Shown: one piece after another, positions 1 to 9,172 of the stretch
How positions within the stretch are numbered: position 1 is the first letter of the stretch
Layout of the letters: each line of letters begins with the position of its first letter
Origin: Methyloversatilis discipulorum
GTDB lineage: Bacteria; Pseudomonadota; Gammaproteobacteria; Burkholderiales; Rhodocyclaceae
Length of the DNA: 64,000 bases
NCBI RefSeq assembly: GCF_000385375.1
Contig: NZ_ARVV01000001.1
Location: 4,187,016 to 4,251,015 of the forward strand
Direction of reading: 5' to 3'
Notes under the pieces: generated by a model
Told to the model about the DNA's origin: nothing
The model's database searches: none
Seen by the model: only the letters and a program-made list of their open reading frames with translations
Program-made: the position numbers and the translations under genes

Positions 1-156
1 GAAGCGGCCGCGCTGGGTCGAGAAACCGAGGTGGTTCACCTCGAACACCGGGAAGGTGTGGCGGCTGTCGATGGTGAAGCTGTCGGCGGCCATCGCGCCG
101 GCGGTCATGGACAGGCCGGCGAATGCGCCGAACAGGGCAACAGCGATCTTCTTCAT
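1..156 (-). CDS. YceI family periplasmic protein, N-terminal part (runs off the left edge)
   Basis: Only the first 52 residues are inside the window. They show an n-region MKKIA, a hydrophobic core and an AMA-A cleavage site near residue 23. The mature start then has the pattern DSFTIDSRHTFPVFEVNHLG, which is typical of YceI lipocalin-like beta-barrels that bind isoprenoid-type lipids in the periplasm. The start at 156 has a good AAGGAG ribosome site. It lies 57 bases downstream of a second yceI-type gene on the same strand, so the two are probably co-transcribed. The family call rests on the N-terminus only; the remainder is outside the window. Confidence 0.75.
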   Translation of the reverse strand, partial: MKKIAVALFGAFAGLSMTAGAMAADSFTIDSRHTFPVFEVNHLGFSTQRGRF

Positions 157-213
157 GCAGGAACTCCTTCTTATTGATGTACCGGCGCGCCGCGGGCGGG
201 CGGGCCCGGGGGA

Positions 214-795
214 TTACTTGCCGGCGACGGCCAGCCGGAAGCGGATCTGCACCTCGTCGGCGACCACCGAGGTGTCACCCCAGGCGCCGGTGCCGACCCC
301 GTAATCGAGGCGCTTGAGCGGGAAACTGCCTTCGAGCACCGCACCGGCGCCTTCCGGTTTCAGCGTGAAGGGGGCCGCCACCTCACGCGTCTTGCCCTTG
401 ATGCTCATCTGGCCACGCACTTCGTACTTGTTGTTACCCAGCGGCTTGACCGAGGTGGACACGAAGCGCGCGGTCGGAAACTGCTTCACGTCGAACCAGT
501 TCTTGCCCTTCACCTCGTCGTTGGCTTCCGGGCCGCCGGCGTCGATCGATGCCAGTTCGATGTCCAACGTGGCCTTGCCGGCCTCGGGTTTGGTCGGGTC
601 GAAGTCCAGCGTGGCAGCAAACTTGCGGAAGGTGCCGTCGACCGACACCCCCATCTGCTGCGACACGAAGGCCAGTGAACTTTTCTCGGGCAGCACACGG
701 CTGTAGGTGCCGGCCGCCAGCGCCGGCAAAGCCAGCGCCAGACCCGCAGCGATCACGGTCGACCGGCACACGGCCGTGAAATTCGGGAAGGTCAT
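214..795 (-). CDS. YceI family periplasmic protein
   Basis: This is a 193-residue protein with a signal peptide (hydrophobic stretch about residues 9-28, cleavage near ALA-A). It is followed by a YceI fold: the SLAFVSQQMGVSVDGTF strand, FDPTKPEAGKATLDIELASI, the NWFDVKQFPTARF motif and a C-terminal VQIRF strand. YceI proteins are periplasmic lipocalin-like barrels that bind long-chain isoprenoids; some are linked to cytochrome b561 or stress. The start at 795 was preferred to an upstream in-frame codon at 819 because GGAGAG precedes it and the signal peptide then begins properly. It is first in a pair with another yceI-type gene. Function beyond lipid binding is unknown. Confidence 0.85.
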   Translation of the reverse strand: MTFPNFTAVCRSTVIAAGLALALPALAAGTYSRVLPEKSSLAFVSQQMGVSVDGTFRKFAATLDFDPTKPEAGKATLDIELASIDAGGPEANDEVKGKNWFDVKQFPTARFVSTSVKPLGNNKYEVRGQMSIKGKTREVAAPFTLKPEGAGAVLEGSFPLKRLDYGVGTGAWGDTSVVADEVQIRFRLAVAGK

Positions 796-861
796 GAGCT
801 CTCCATATAAGTCGCACACCGTTGTTGATGCGCGATGACGGGAAAAATTCCGCGGCGGCAG

Positions 862-1110
862 TCAGCCTTCGCGCTGAGCCATTCTGCTTTCGAGCTCGGC
901 AACGCGCGCTTCCAGCGCTTCGAGCTGGGCGCGGGTGCGGGCCAGCACCTCTTTCTGCACGTCGAATTCCTCGCGCGTAACCAGATCGAGGCGGGAAAAC
1001 ATGGCGCTGGCCATCGCCTTGGCGTTCTTTTCCAGATCGCGGGCCGGGCTGGCGGCAATCAGTTCGGAAAAACGGCTGGACAGCTCCTCGAGCATCTTGG
1101 GATTGAGCAT
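862..1110 (-). CDS. ubiK: UbiK-type ubiquinone biosynthesis accessory factor (BMFP domain)
   Basis: This 82-residue acidic protein matches the BMFP/YqiC family. The N-terminal part (LNPKMLEELSSRFSELI) is amphipathic, and residues 50-80 form a coiled coil (LARTRAQLEALEARVAELESRM). Family members form trimers and, as UbiK, assist the soluble Ubi complex in aerobic ubiquinone synthesis by binding UbiJ and lipids. The AGGAGG ribosome site lies 5-6 bases before the ATG. It is transcribed away from the nitrogen operon to its right. ubiB (7434) and ubiX (35347) are also in the window but not adjacent. Confidence 0.88.
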   Translation of the reverse strand: MLNPKMLEELSSRFSELIAASPARDLEKNAKAMASAMFSRLDLVTREEFDVQKEVLARTRAQLEALEARVAELESRMAQREG

Positions 1111-1301
1111 GGCGACCTCCTGCAGTTAGGGATTCAACGCGTCACCCCGGCGGGACGCCGACGCGACGAACGTTCGCCGCGCATTGTGCCGGCAAGCGGC
1201 AGCCGGCGCGACCATCGCGGCGACGCCATTCATGACATCGCGGTGCATTTCCGGGCATGCGGGCACCGAATTCGCGCACGGAATGTAAGGCCATGTATTC
1301 A

Positions 1302-1318
1302 CGCACCGACTTGGTGCG
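1302..1318. promoter_or_regulatory. NtrC (NRI) binding site
   Basis: The core GCACC-N5-GGTGC (GCACCGACTTGGTGC) is a perfect dyad and agrees with the NtrC consensus TGCACY-N5-GGTGCA apart from the outermost base on each side. It lies about 110 bases upstream of the sigma-54 -24 element, a usual enhancer distance. Only this one strong site was found; a weaker half-site (GCACC at 1263) may assist. Confidence 0.82.
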
Positions 1319-1422
1319 AGTCGGATTTGTCGCGCGTGAACTTGGGGCAAGGCCGTTGCATGGATCACGGCGCCGCTGTGGGACATGATCACAAACCATT
1401 GAAATGATTGATGTTTGTTTGC

Positions 1423-1438
1423 TGGCACGGTCCGTGCA
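1423..1438 (+). promoter_or_regulatory. Sigma-54 (RpoN) promoter of the torF-glnK-amtB operon
   Basis: The sequence TGGCACGGTCCGTGCA matches TGGCACG-N4-TTGCA except for one base in the -12 box. It keeps the invariant GG-N10-GC spacing (GG 1424-1425, GC 1436-1437). Transcription would start near 1450, leaving a leader of about 33 bases before the porin ATG at 1483. With the NtrC site upstream this predicts induction under nitrogen limitation. Confidence 0.88.
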
Positions 1439-1482
1439 ATGGAGGCTGAGCAGTTTTCCCTAACATCAAGGAGTGAACACTC

Positions 1483-2653
<1,171 letters not shown>

Positions 2654-2666
2654 GGGAGAACGGGAG

Positions 2667-4097
2667 ATGAAGCGCTTTTTGAGCATCCTGTGCGCAACGC
2701 TGGCCATCGGCCTGGCAGCGCCTGTCATGGCAGAAGACCCCCCGGCAGCGCCGGTCGCGGCAGAAGCGGCCGCACCGGCCGCCGACGCCCCGGCGGCGCC
2801 CGAGGCAGCACCGGTGGCCGCCGAAGCAGCACCGGCTGAAGCGGCTCCGGCCGAAGAAGTGAAGGCCGAAGTCCATAAGGGCGACGTGGCCTGGATGCTG
2901 GTCTCCACCATCATCGTGCTGTTCATGGCCCTGCCCGGCCTGGCGCTGTTCTACGGCGGCATGGTGCGCGCCAAGAACATGCTGTCGGTGCTGATGCAGG
3001 TGATGGTGGTGTTCTCGCTGATCGGCGTGCTGTGGGTCGTCTACGGCTACAGCCTGGCCTTCACCGAGGGCACGCCCTTCATCGGTTCGCTGGACAAGCT
3101 CTTCCTGAGCGGTGTCTCGGTCGAATCGCTGGCTGACACCTTCAGCCCCGCCGTGAAGCTGCCCGAGTACGTGTTCATCGTGTTCCAGCTGACCTTCGCC
3201 GGCATCACCGCCGCGCTGATCGTCGGTTCGTTCGCCGAACGCGCCAAGTTCTCGGCCGTGCTGCTGTTCTCGGTGCTGTGGTTCACCTTCTCCTACATCC
3301 CGATCGCCCACATGGTGTGGGGTGCCGGTGGTTACCTGCTGGGTCACGGCGCGCTCGACTTCGCCGGCGGCACGGTGGTGCACATCAATGCCGGTGTCGC
3401 CGGTCTGGTGGGTGCCTACATGGTCGGCAAGCGCATCGGCTACGGCAAGGAATCGATGGCCCCGCACTCGCTGGTACTGACCATGGTCGGTGCGTCGATG
3501 CTGTGGGTGGGCTGGTTCGGCTTCAACGCCGGCTCCAACCTGGAAGCCAACGCCAACACTGCGCTGGCCGCCATCAACACGATGATTGCCGCCGCTGCTG
3601 CTACCGTTGCGTGGATCGCCGCCGAAGCCATCTTCAAGGGCAAGCCGTCGATGCTGGGTGCCGCTTCCGGCTCGATCGCCGGTCTGGTTGCCATCACCCC
3701 GGCCTGCGGTACCGTCGGCCCGATGGGTGCACTGGTGATCGGTCTGCTGGCTGGCGTGATCTGCTTGTGGGGCGTGAATGGCCTGAAGCACATGCTCGGT
3801 GCCGATGACTCGCTCGACGTGTTCGGCGTGCATGGTGTCGGCGGCATCGTCGGCGCCATCCTGACCGGCGTGTTCACCGCGCCGTCGCTCGGCGGCACCG
3901 GTGCCGAGGACTTCGCGATGGGTGCCCAGGTCGGCATCCAGGCGATGAGCGTGGTGATCACCATCGTGTGGTCGGGCGTCGTGTCCTTCATCGCCTACAA
4001 GCTGGTCGACATCTTCATCGGCCTGCGTGTGCCGGAAGACGAAGAGCGCGAAGGTCTGGACGTGACCGCCCACGGCGAAACCGCCTACCGCCTCTGA
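2667..4097 (+). CDS. amtB: Ammonium transporter AmtB
   Basis: This 476-residue protein has a signal peptide (about residues 1-22) and then roughly 50 residues of Ala/Pro/Glu repeats that should lie in the periplasm. The eleven-helix Amt channel begins at GDVAWMLVSTIIVLFMALPG. The pore histidines are present in VVHINAG and in DVFGVHGVGG, and a family signature appears at ALFYGGMVRAKN. It conducts ammonium/ammonia inward and is gated by GlnK. The C-terminal tail (VPEDEEREGLDVTAHGETAY) is the region that contacts PII. GGGAG precedes the ATG and a terminator follows. The long AP-rich leader is unusual compared with the E. coli protein. Confidence 0.97.
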   Translation: MKRFLSILCATLAIGLAAPVMAEDPPAAPVAAEAAAPAADAPAAPEAAPVAAEAAPAEAAPAEEVKAEVHKGDVAWMLVSTIIVLFMALPGLALFYGGMVRAKNMLSVLMQVMVVFSLIGVLWVVYGYSLAFTEGTPFIGSLDKLFLSGVSVESLADTFSPAVKLPEYVFIVFQLTFAGITAALIVGSFAERAKFSAVLLFSVLWFTFSYIPIAHMVWGAGGYLLGHGALDFAGGTVVHINAGVAGLVGAYMVGKRIGYGKESMAPHSLVLTMVGASMLWVGWFGFNAGSNLEANANTALAAINTMIAAAAATVAWIAAEAIFKGKPSMLGAASGSIAGLVAITPACGTVGPMGALVIGLLAGVICLWGVNGLKHMLGADDSLDVFGVHGVGGIVGAILTGVFTAPSLGGTGAEDFAMGAQVGIQAMSVVITIVWSGVVSFIAYKLVDIFIGLRVPEDEEREGLDVTAHGETAYRL

Positions 4098-4122
4098 TAC
4101 GAACACTCCTCCAGCAATGGTT

Positions 4123-4150
4123 CGGGCGCCTTCGGGCGCCCGTTTTTTTT
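4123..4150 (+). terminator. Rho-independent terminator of torF-glnK-amtB
   Basis: The 8-bp stem CGGGCGCC/GGCGCCCG with a TTCG tetraloop (4123-4142) is followed at once by eight T residues (4143-4150). It sits 26 bases after the amtB stop and closes the operon. Confidence 0.95.
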
Positions 4151-4342
4151 GTGCGTGCACGGTGTCAGCGAGGCCCAGGCCGGCGCGTGCTGTCCGTCGC
4201 CAGCGAGGCATGCGCGTTGATCGATCTCGTGCCCGACCCGCGGTTGCGGGTTAGCATCATGGCCCCTGCTGCCCTCAGCGCCGCGGGGGACGGCAACGAG
4301 GGCGCCCGCCGAGGCGCCCCGGATTGAACGAGGACACCGCAC

Positions 4343-5047
4343 GTGAACACCTTTGCCCTGCGCAGCATGGCTGCGCTGATCGCCCTGAGCGCGAGCACCT
4401 TCGCCGCTGCGCAGGAGGACAGCTTCCCCGCGGAAGAGCGCGCACGGCTGCGCGACCAGGCCGCTGAGCTGAAACAGCAGGCACGCACGCAACAGGAAGC
4501 CGCCCGCATCGCGCGCGACGAGGGCTATGCCGCCTGCTGGCAGCGCACGCTGGTGTCGTCCTGCATCGAGGACACCGACGAAGCCTATCGCCGCAGCGTG
4601 GGCGAGGCGCGCAAGCTGGAAATACAGGCCAGCGAAATCGAGCGCGACATGCGCACCCGCGCCGCCGAAGTTCGCCGCGCGGAAAAGCAGCGTGCGGCCG
4701 AAGCGCGCCGGGACAAGTCGATCGAAATGAGCGTCAAGACGCGCGAACAGGAGGCGCAGCGGGCGCAGGATGCAGCCGCCCGCGCCGACAAGGACGCCGA
4801 AATGGCGGCCCAGGCCGAGGCGCGCGAACGCGCTCAGGCAGAGCGCGACGCCGCACAGGCGGCCAAGCGCAAGCGCGAGGACGCGCGTGCCGCCGAGCGC
4901 GCCGCCGACCAACGGCGTAAGGCGGCGAAGATCGACGAGCGCGTACAGCGCCGCGAAGAGGAGCGCGCCCGCCGCGAGGCCGAGGCGGCAGCGAAGGAAG
5001 CCACCAAGGACGCCAAGGAAACCACCGAGACGGGCGCGAAGCCCTGA
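4343..5047 (+). CDS. Secreted coiled-coil protein, function unknown
   Basis: This 234-residue protein has a signal peptide (residues 1-23, cleavage near AAA-Q). The mature part is almost wholly a charged heptad-rich helix of Glu, Arg, Ala and Lys. A short non-helical part near residues 58-78 carries two cysteines (AACWQRTLVSSC) that could form a disulphide. Such periplasmic coiled coils resemble linker or TolA-like stalks but no known family was recognised. It is preceded by 192 bases without a gene and faces the symporter gene tail to tail, with no gap between stop codons. Its composition could be domain-less low complexity rather than a conserved fold. Confidence 0.7.
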   Translation: MNTFALRSMAALIALSASTFAAAQEDSFPAEERARLRDQAAELKQQARTQQEAARIARDEGYAACWQRTLVSSCIEDTDEAYRRSVGEARKLEIQASEIERDMRTRAAEVRRAEKQRAAEARRDKSIEMSVKTREQEAQRAQDAAARADKDAEMAAQAEARERAQAERDAAQAAKRKREDARAAERAADQRRKAAKIDERVQRREEERARREAEAAAKEATKDAKETTETGAKP

Positions 5048-6550
5048 TCAGTTCGGCGTGTGGTGACCGCCAGGCGCGGCGTGGTGCGTACCTGACGCAG
5101 CATGGTGATGCAGCGCGGCGTGATCCGGTTCGTGCGGCAGCCGGTGACCGACCCACTGCGGCAGCAGTGACCCACCCACCATGCCGACCATGCTGACGAC
5201 CAGACCGATCAGCTGCGGCGGTACCAGGCTCGCTTCACCGACCAGGATCTCGATCAGCAGCCATGACATCAGCCCGCCGATGATGGCCGCCAGCGCGCCC
5301 TGGGTCGTCGCGCGTTTCCAGAAGGCACCGAAGAACAGCGGCACGAAGGCGCCGGCCAGCGTCACCTTGTAGGCGTTCTCGACCATGCCGAAGATACTGG
5401 TTTCCGAATTGAGCGCGACCAGCAGCACGACGCTGGCAAAGCCGACGATGGCGCCGCGCATCACGAACAGCAGCTGACGGTCGCTCATGCGCGGGTAGAA
5501 GCCCTTCACGATGTTCTCGGCAAAGGTGACCGAGGGCGCCAGCAGCGTCGCCGACGAGCAGCTCATGATGGCCGACAGCACGGCGCCGAAGAACAGGATC
5601 TGCGCGATCAGCGGCGTGTGCTGCATCACCAGCGTCGGCAGCACGCGCTGCGAATCCTCCTCGATCAGCGCGCCGAAGGTGGCCGGATCGATCAGCGTCG
5701 CCGAATAGGCGATGAACATCGGCACGAAGCAGAAGCAGAAGTAGATGGTCGCGCCGAGCACCGAACCACCGACGGCCACCTTGGCCGACTTCGCCGAGGT
5801 GACGCGCTGGAACACGTCCTGCTGCGGAATCGAACCCAGCATCATGGTGAGCCAGGCGCCGATGAAGGTGATCCACAGCCAGGGGTCGGCCGGCGGGAAG
5901 AAATCGAGCTTGCCGGCTGCCGACGCGTGCTCGATCACCGGCGCCACGCCGCCGGTCAGGCCGCTGATGATGTAGGCGATGTAGAGCAGGCCGCCCATCG
6001 ACACCGCCATCTGCACGAAGTCGAGGATGGCCACCGAGAACATGCCGCCGAAGGTGGTGTAGGTGAGCACGATGACCGCGCCCAGCACCATGCCTGCCTC
6101 CTGGCTCACGGCGCCGTTGGTCACCATGAAGAAGATGAGGCCCATGGCCTTGATCTGCGCCGCCACCCAGCCGAGGTAGGACACGACGATGCACATCGAG
6201 GTGATCGCCTCCACCGTGCGGTTGTAGCGCATGCGGTAGTAGTCGCCGACGGTCAGGATGTTGAGCTTGTACAGCTTCGAGGCGAAGAAGAAGCCGGCGA
6301 TGATCAGGCACATCGACGAACCGAAGGGGTCGGCCACCACGCCGCCCAGGCCTTCGGTGACGAACTGCGCCGACACGCCGAACACCGCCTCGGCACCGAA
6401 CCACGTGGCGAACACGGTGGCGGTGACCACCGGCAGCGGCAGGCTGCGCCCGGCCACCGCGAAGTCCTTCGCGTTATGGACGTTCTTCGACGCGTACAGG
6501 CCGATGCCGACCGACACCATCAGATAGAGCACTACGAACCAGATCAGCAT
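5048..6550 (-). CDS. Sodium:solute symporter (SSS family)
   Basis: This 500-residue membrane protein has about 13 hydrophobic segments. The SSS signature region includes AVAGRSLPLPVVTATVFATW near the N-terminus and GAVLSAIMSCSSATLLAPSV in the middle. Family members import acetate, proline, pantothenate or similar solutes with sodium; the substrate cannot be told from sequence. The cytoplasmic C-terminus is histidine-rich (HEPDHAALHHHAASGTHH), which is atypical. The start at 6550 was chosen over a frame extending to 6922, which only shadows the next gene. It lies 103 bases downstream of the CheC-like gene on the same strand. Confidence 0.88.
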   Translation of the reverse strand: MLIWFVVLYLMVSVGIGLYASKNVHNAKDFAVAGRSLPLPVVTATVFATWFGAEAVFGVSAQFVTEGLGGVVADPFGSSMCLIIAGFFFASKLYKLNILTVGDYYRMRYNRTVEAITSMCIVVSYLGWVAAQIKAMGLIFFMVTNGAVSQEAGMVLGAVIVLTYTTFGGMFSVAILDFVQMAVSMGGLLYIAYIISGLTGGVAPVIEHASAAGKLDFFPPADPWLWITFIGAWLTMMLGSIPQQDVFQRVTSAKSAKVAVGGSVLGATIYFCFCFVPMFIAYSATLIDPATFGALIEEDSQRVLPTLVMQHTPLIAQILFFGAVLSAIMSCSSATLLAPSVTFAENIVKGFYPRMSDRQLLFVMRGAIVGFASVVLLVALNSETSIFGMVENAYKVTLAGAFVPLFFGAFWKRATTQGALAAIIGGLMSWLLIEILVGEASLVPPQLIGLVVSMVGMVGGSLLPQWVGHRLPHEPDHAALHHHAASGTHHAAPGGHHTPN

Positions 6551-6653
6551 GAACGCCCCGGCGGAACATTGCGCGGCGCGGCACGACGCCGCGCGAGCGC
6601 AATGATAGCGGCGCGCAAACGCTGATGGGCAAAGGAAAGCGGCTGTTTTTCTA

Positions 6654-7262
6654 TCAGGCCGAAAGTGGATAGTGCGAGGCGGCCGGCAGCGCCGTGTCGG
6701 CCACCATTTCGAGCACCACGCGCCCCTCGACCCGCAGGCCGGACAGATGGATGTGCAGGTGGGTGACCAGCGCGTTCTGCAGCGATTCGTCGACGCCGAA
6801 AGCGCAGTCGCGCGACGACAGCGCAACCCGCGGCTGCGTCGCCTCGACCTTCCAGCCGAAGGCGCCGGCGAGGCCGCCGCTGCAGGCGTCGATGACGATG
6901 CTGCCGGCTTCGGCCAGCGCATCCTGTTCGAGTTCGGTCAGTTCGTCGGAGACATCGGCCAGCCCGAGCATGCGGCGCACGATGAGCAGCGCGCCCTCCT
7001 CCGGCAGCGCCAGCAGCGCTTCGGCCGCCTGGCCATCGGCGGTGCGCATGCGCTGCGCGACCACGCAAAGGCGACCGCCGCTGAATTCGTCGAGCGCGCA
7101 CAGGCTGCGCTGCAGCGACTCGCGGTCGGCCAGCGCGACGTGCGAAACCGACATGCCGACGCGTTCGGACACGATCTGCGAAAAGGTCATCGCCGCGCCG
7201 CGTACCGAACGGGTCATCGACCCGGCCAGCGCGCCGAGGCGTGCGGGGTGAGCCGGCGTCAT
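6654..7262 (-). CDS. CheC-like chemotaxis protein, probably lacking one catalytic residue
   Basis: This is a 202-residue protein of the CheC/CheX/FliY type. The central helix TELEQDALAEAGSIVIDAC corresponds to the E-x-x-N phosphatase motif, but the Asn is Ser (E118-A-G-S121). The N-terminal helix (ARLGALAGSMTRSVRGAAMT) has no recognisable motif. It may therefore bind CheY-like regulators without dephosphorylating them. The start at 7262 has GGAGG seven bases upstream; the frame stays open to 7343 but that extension lacks a ribosome site. The operon partner downstream is a symporter. The pilG/pilH regulators lie 10 kb away, so a link to them is speculative. Confidence 0.7.
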   Translation of the reverse strand: MTPAHPARLGALAGSMTRSVRGAAMTFSQIVSERVGMSVSHVALADRESLQRSLCALDEFSGGRLCVVAQRMRTADGQAAEALLALPEEGALLIVRRMLGLADVSDELTELEQDALAEAGSIVIDACSGGLAGAFGWKVEATQPRVALSSRDCAFGVDESLQNALVTHLHIHLSGLRVEGRVVLEMVADTALPAASHYPLSA

Positions 7263-7433
7263 CGCGCGTCCTCCGGGCGGGACGCCGTGCAGCCTTGATG
7301 CGTATCTACCGTGGTCGTTTTCATCGTTGTGATCTCGCGGCATGAAGGATCACTAACGACGGTGCGGGCGCTGACTTGAGGGCGCCGCTTCGGGTGTTCT
7401 TCCCGACCACGGCAGACGTGCTGCCGATGACTC

Positions 7434-8963
7434 CTACAGACCGGCGGCGATGCGCCAGATTTCGAGACCGATCAGCACCGCGACCAGCGCGCTCAGTATG
7501 CGCAGCCAGCGCAGCTGGCGACGGCTGCGCCGCTCGATGATGATGGGGTCGTGCAAGGCGTCGTGGGCGGCGGCCTGGCTCAGCACGCGGTGCGCCAGAC
7601 GGGGCAGCTCGGGCATCGTCAGCGCCCAGCCCGGCGCCTCTTCGACCAGCTTGCGGCGCAGCGCGCGCCAGCCCATCTGTTCGCTCATCCAGCGCTCGAG
7701 GAAGGGCTTGGCCGTCTTCCACAGATCCAGTTCCGGATCGAGCTGACGGCCCAGGCCTTCGATATTGAGCAGCGTCTTCTGCAGCATCACCAGCTGCGGC
7801 TGGATCTCGACGTTGAAGCGGCGCGATACCTGGAACAGGCGCAGCAGCGTGCGGCCGAACTCGATTTCCTTCAGCGGCTTGTCGAAGATGGGCTCGCAGA
7901 CGGCACGGATCGACGCTTCGAATTCGTCTACCCGAGTGCCGCGCGGCACCCAGCCGGCGTCGACGTGGGCCTGCGCGACGCGCTTGTAGTCGCGCTGGAA
8001 GAAGGCGAGGAAGTTCTGCGCCAGGTAGTTCTTGTCGACGTCGGTCAGCGTGCCCATGATGCCGAAGTCGAGCGCGATGTACTGGCCGTCCGGTGCGACG
8101 AAAATGTTGCCCGGATGCATGTCGGCGTGAAAAAAGCCGTCGCGGAACACCTGGGTGAAAAAGATTTCGACGCCGGCGCGCGACAGCGCGGCCATGTCTA
8201 CGCCCTGGGCGCGCAATGCGTCGACCTGCGAGATGGGCAGACCGTGCATGCGCTGCATCACCATCGCGCCCGGACCGCAGTAGTCCCAGTACACCTCTGG
8301 CACGGCGAGCAGCGGCGAATCGCGGAAGTTACGGCGCAGCTGCGAACAGTTCGACGCCTCGCGCATCAGGTCCAGCTCGTCGCCGAGATGCTTGGAAAAC
8401 TCCGCCACCACCTCGCGCGCCTTCAGCCGGCGGCCTTCCGACCACACGCGTTCGAGCAGCGTGGCGGCGGTTTCCATCAGCGCGATGTCGTTGGCGATGA
8501 CGTGCTCGATGCCCGGCCGCAGCACCTTGACCGCCACTTCCTCACCGGTCGGCAGCACCGCGAAATGCACCTGGGCGACCGAGGCCGACGCCACCGGCTG
8601 CGTTTCGAAGCTGCGGAAGACCTGCGCCAGCGGCTTGCCGTAGAAGGTTTCGAGGCGGGCGATCGCCTGTTCCGACGGAAAGGGCGGCACGCGGTCCTGC
8701 AGCTTCGCCAGTTCGTCGGCCAGATCGGGCGGCAGCAGGTCGCGCCGCGTCGACAGCATCTGGCCGAACTTGACGAAGATGGGGCCGAGCGCCTCCAGCG
8801 CCTGACGCAGACGCACCGCGCGCGGCGCGTCGAAGCGGCGGCCCAGCCGGGTGACGCGCAGCAGACCGGCGAAGCGCAGCTTGCTGCCGGCGTCGATCAG
8901 CATCTGGTCGAGCCCGAAACGCAGGCTGACGGTGACGATCTTGAGCAGTCGCAACCAGCGCAT
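7434..8963 (-). CDS. ubiB: Ubiquinone biosynthesis protein kinase-like UbiB
   Basis: This 509-residue member of the UbiB/ADCK atypical kinase family carries the hallmark KxGQ motif ([12 protein letters not shown], Lys65). It also has the Ala-rich nucleotide loop ([11 protein letters not shown]), the AVKVLRPG lysine, [10 protein letters not shown] and the ALDFG metal motif. A C-terminal hydrophobic helix ([19 protein letters not shown]) anchors it in the inner membrane. It is an ATPase needed for ubiquinone synthesis, thought to extract lipid precursors. It is divergent from argS across a 209-base gap that probably holds both promoters. The length is close to that of other UbiB proteins. Confidence 0.95.
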   Translation of the reverse strand: MRWLRLLKIVTVSLRFGLDQMLIDAGSKLRFAGLLRVTRLGRRFDAPRAVRLRQALEALGPIFVKFGQMLSTRRDLLPPDLADELAKLQDRVPPFPSEQAIARLETFYGKPLAQVFRSFETQPVASASVAQVHFAVLPTGEEVAVKVLRPGIEHVIANDIALMETAATLLERVWSEGRRLKAREVVAEFSKHLGDELDLMREASNCSQLRRNFRDSPLLAVPEVYWDYCGPGAMVMQRMHGLPISQVDALRAQGVDMAALSRAGVEIFFTQVFRDGFFHADMHPGNIFVAPDGQYIALDFGIMGTLTDVDKNYLAQNFLAFFQRDYKRVAQAHVDAGWVPRGTRVDEFEASIRAVCEPIFDKPLKEIEFGRTLLRLFQVSRRFNVEIQPQLVMLQKTLLNIEGLGRQLDPELDLWKTAKPFLERWMSEQMGWRALRRKLVEEAPGWALTMPELPRLAHRVLSQAAAHDALHDPIIIERRSRRQLRWLRILSALVAVLIGLEIWRIAAGL

Positions 8964-9172
8964 CGGTTCAGCCCTTCACCGCGGGCAGCGGATCGGCAGG
9001 GGTCGGACGGGCGGCGTGAAACGTCATGTTGCTAAATTCGGCAGCGGCGCGGGAGCGCGCACTGTACAAGAAGGCCTGCCGCCCCGGAAGCCGCGCGCGG
9101 CGGGCCTCCACGGGCTCGCGTTATACTTCGCGGTCTTCAAATGCTTCTGCGCTTCGCGCCCTCGTTCCATTC

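Larger units (their letters stand above)
1111..1482. other. Divergent intergenic control region between ubiK and torF-glnK-amtB
   Basis: This is a 372-base gap. It holds an NtrC-type palindrome at 1302-1318, a sigma-54 promoter at 1423-1438 and the AAGGAG ribosome site of the porin gene at about 1470. It must also hold the ubiK promoter on the minus strand, for which no clear -35/-10 pair was seen. No credible coding frame was found here. Confidence 0.7.
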
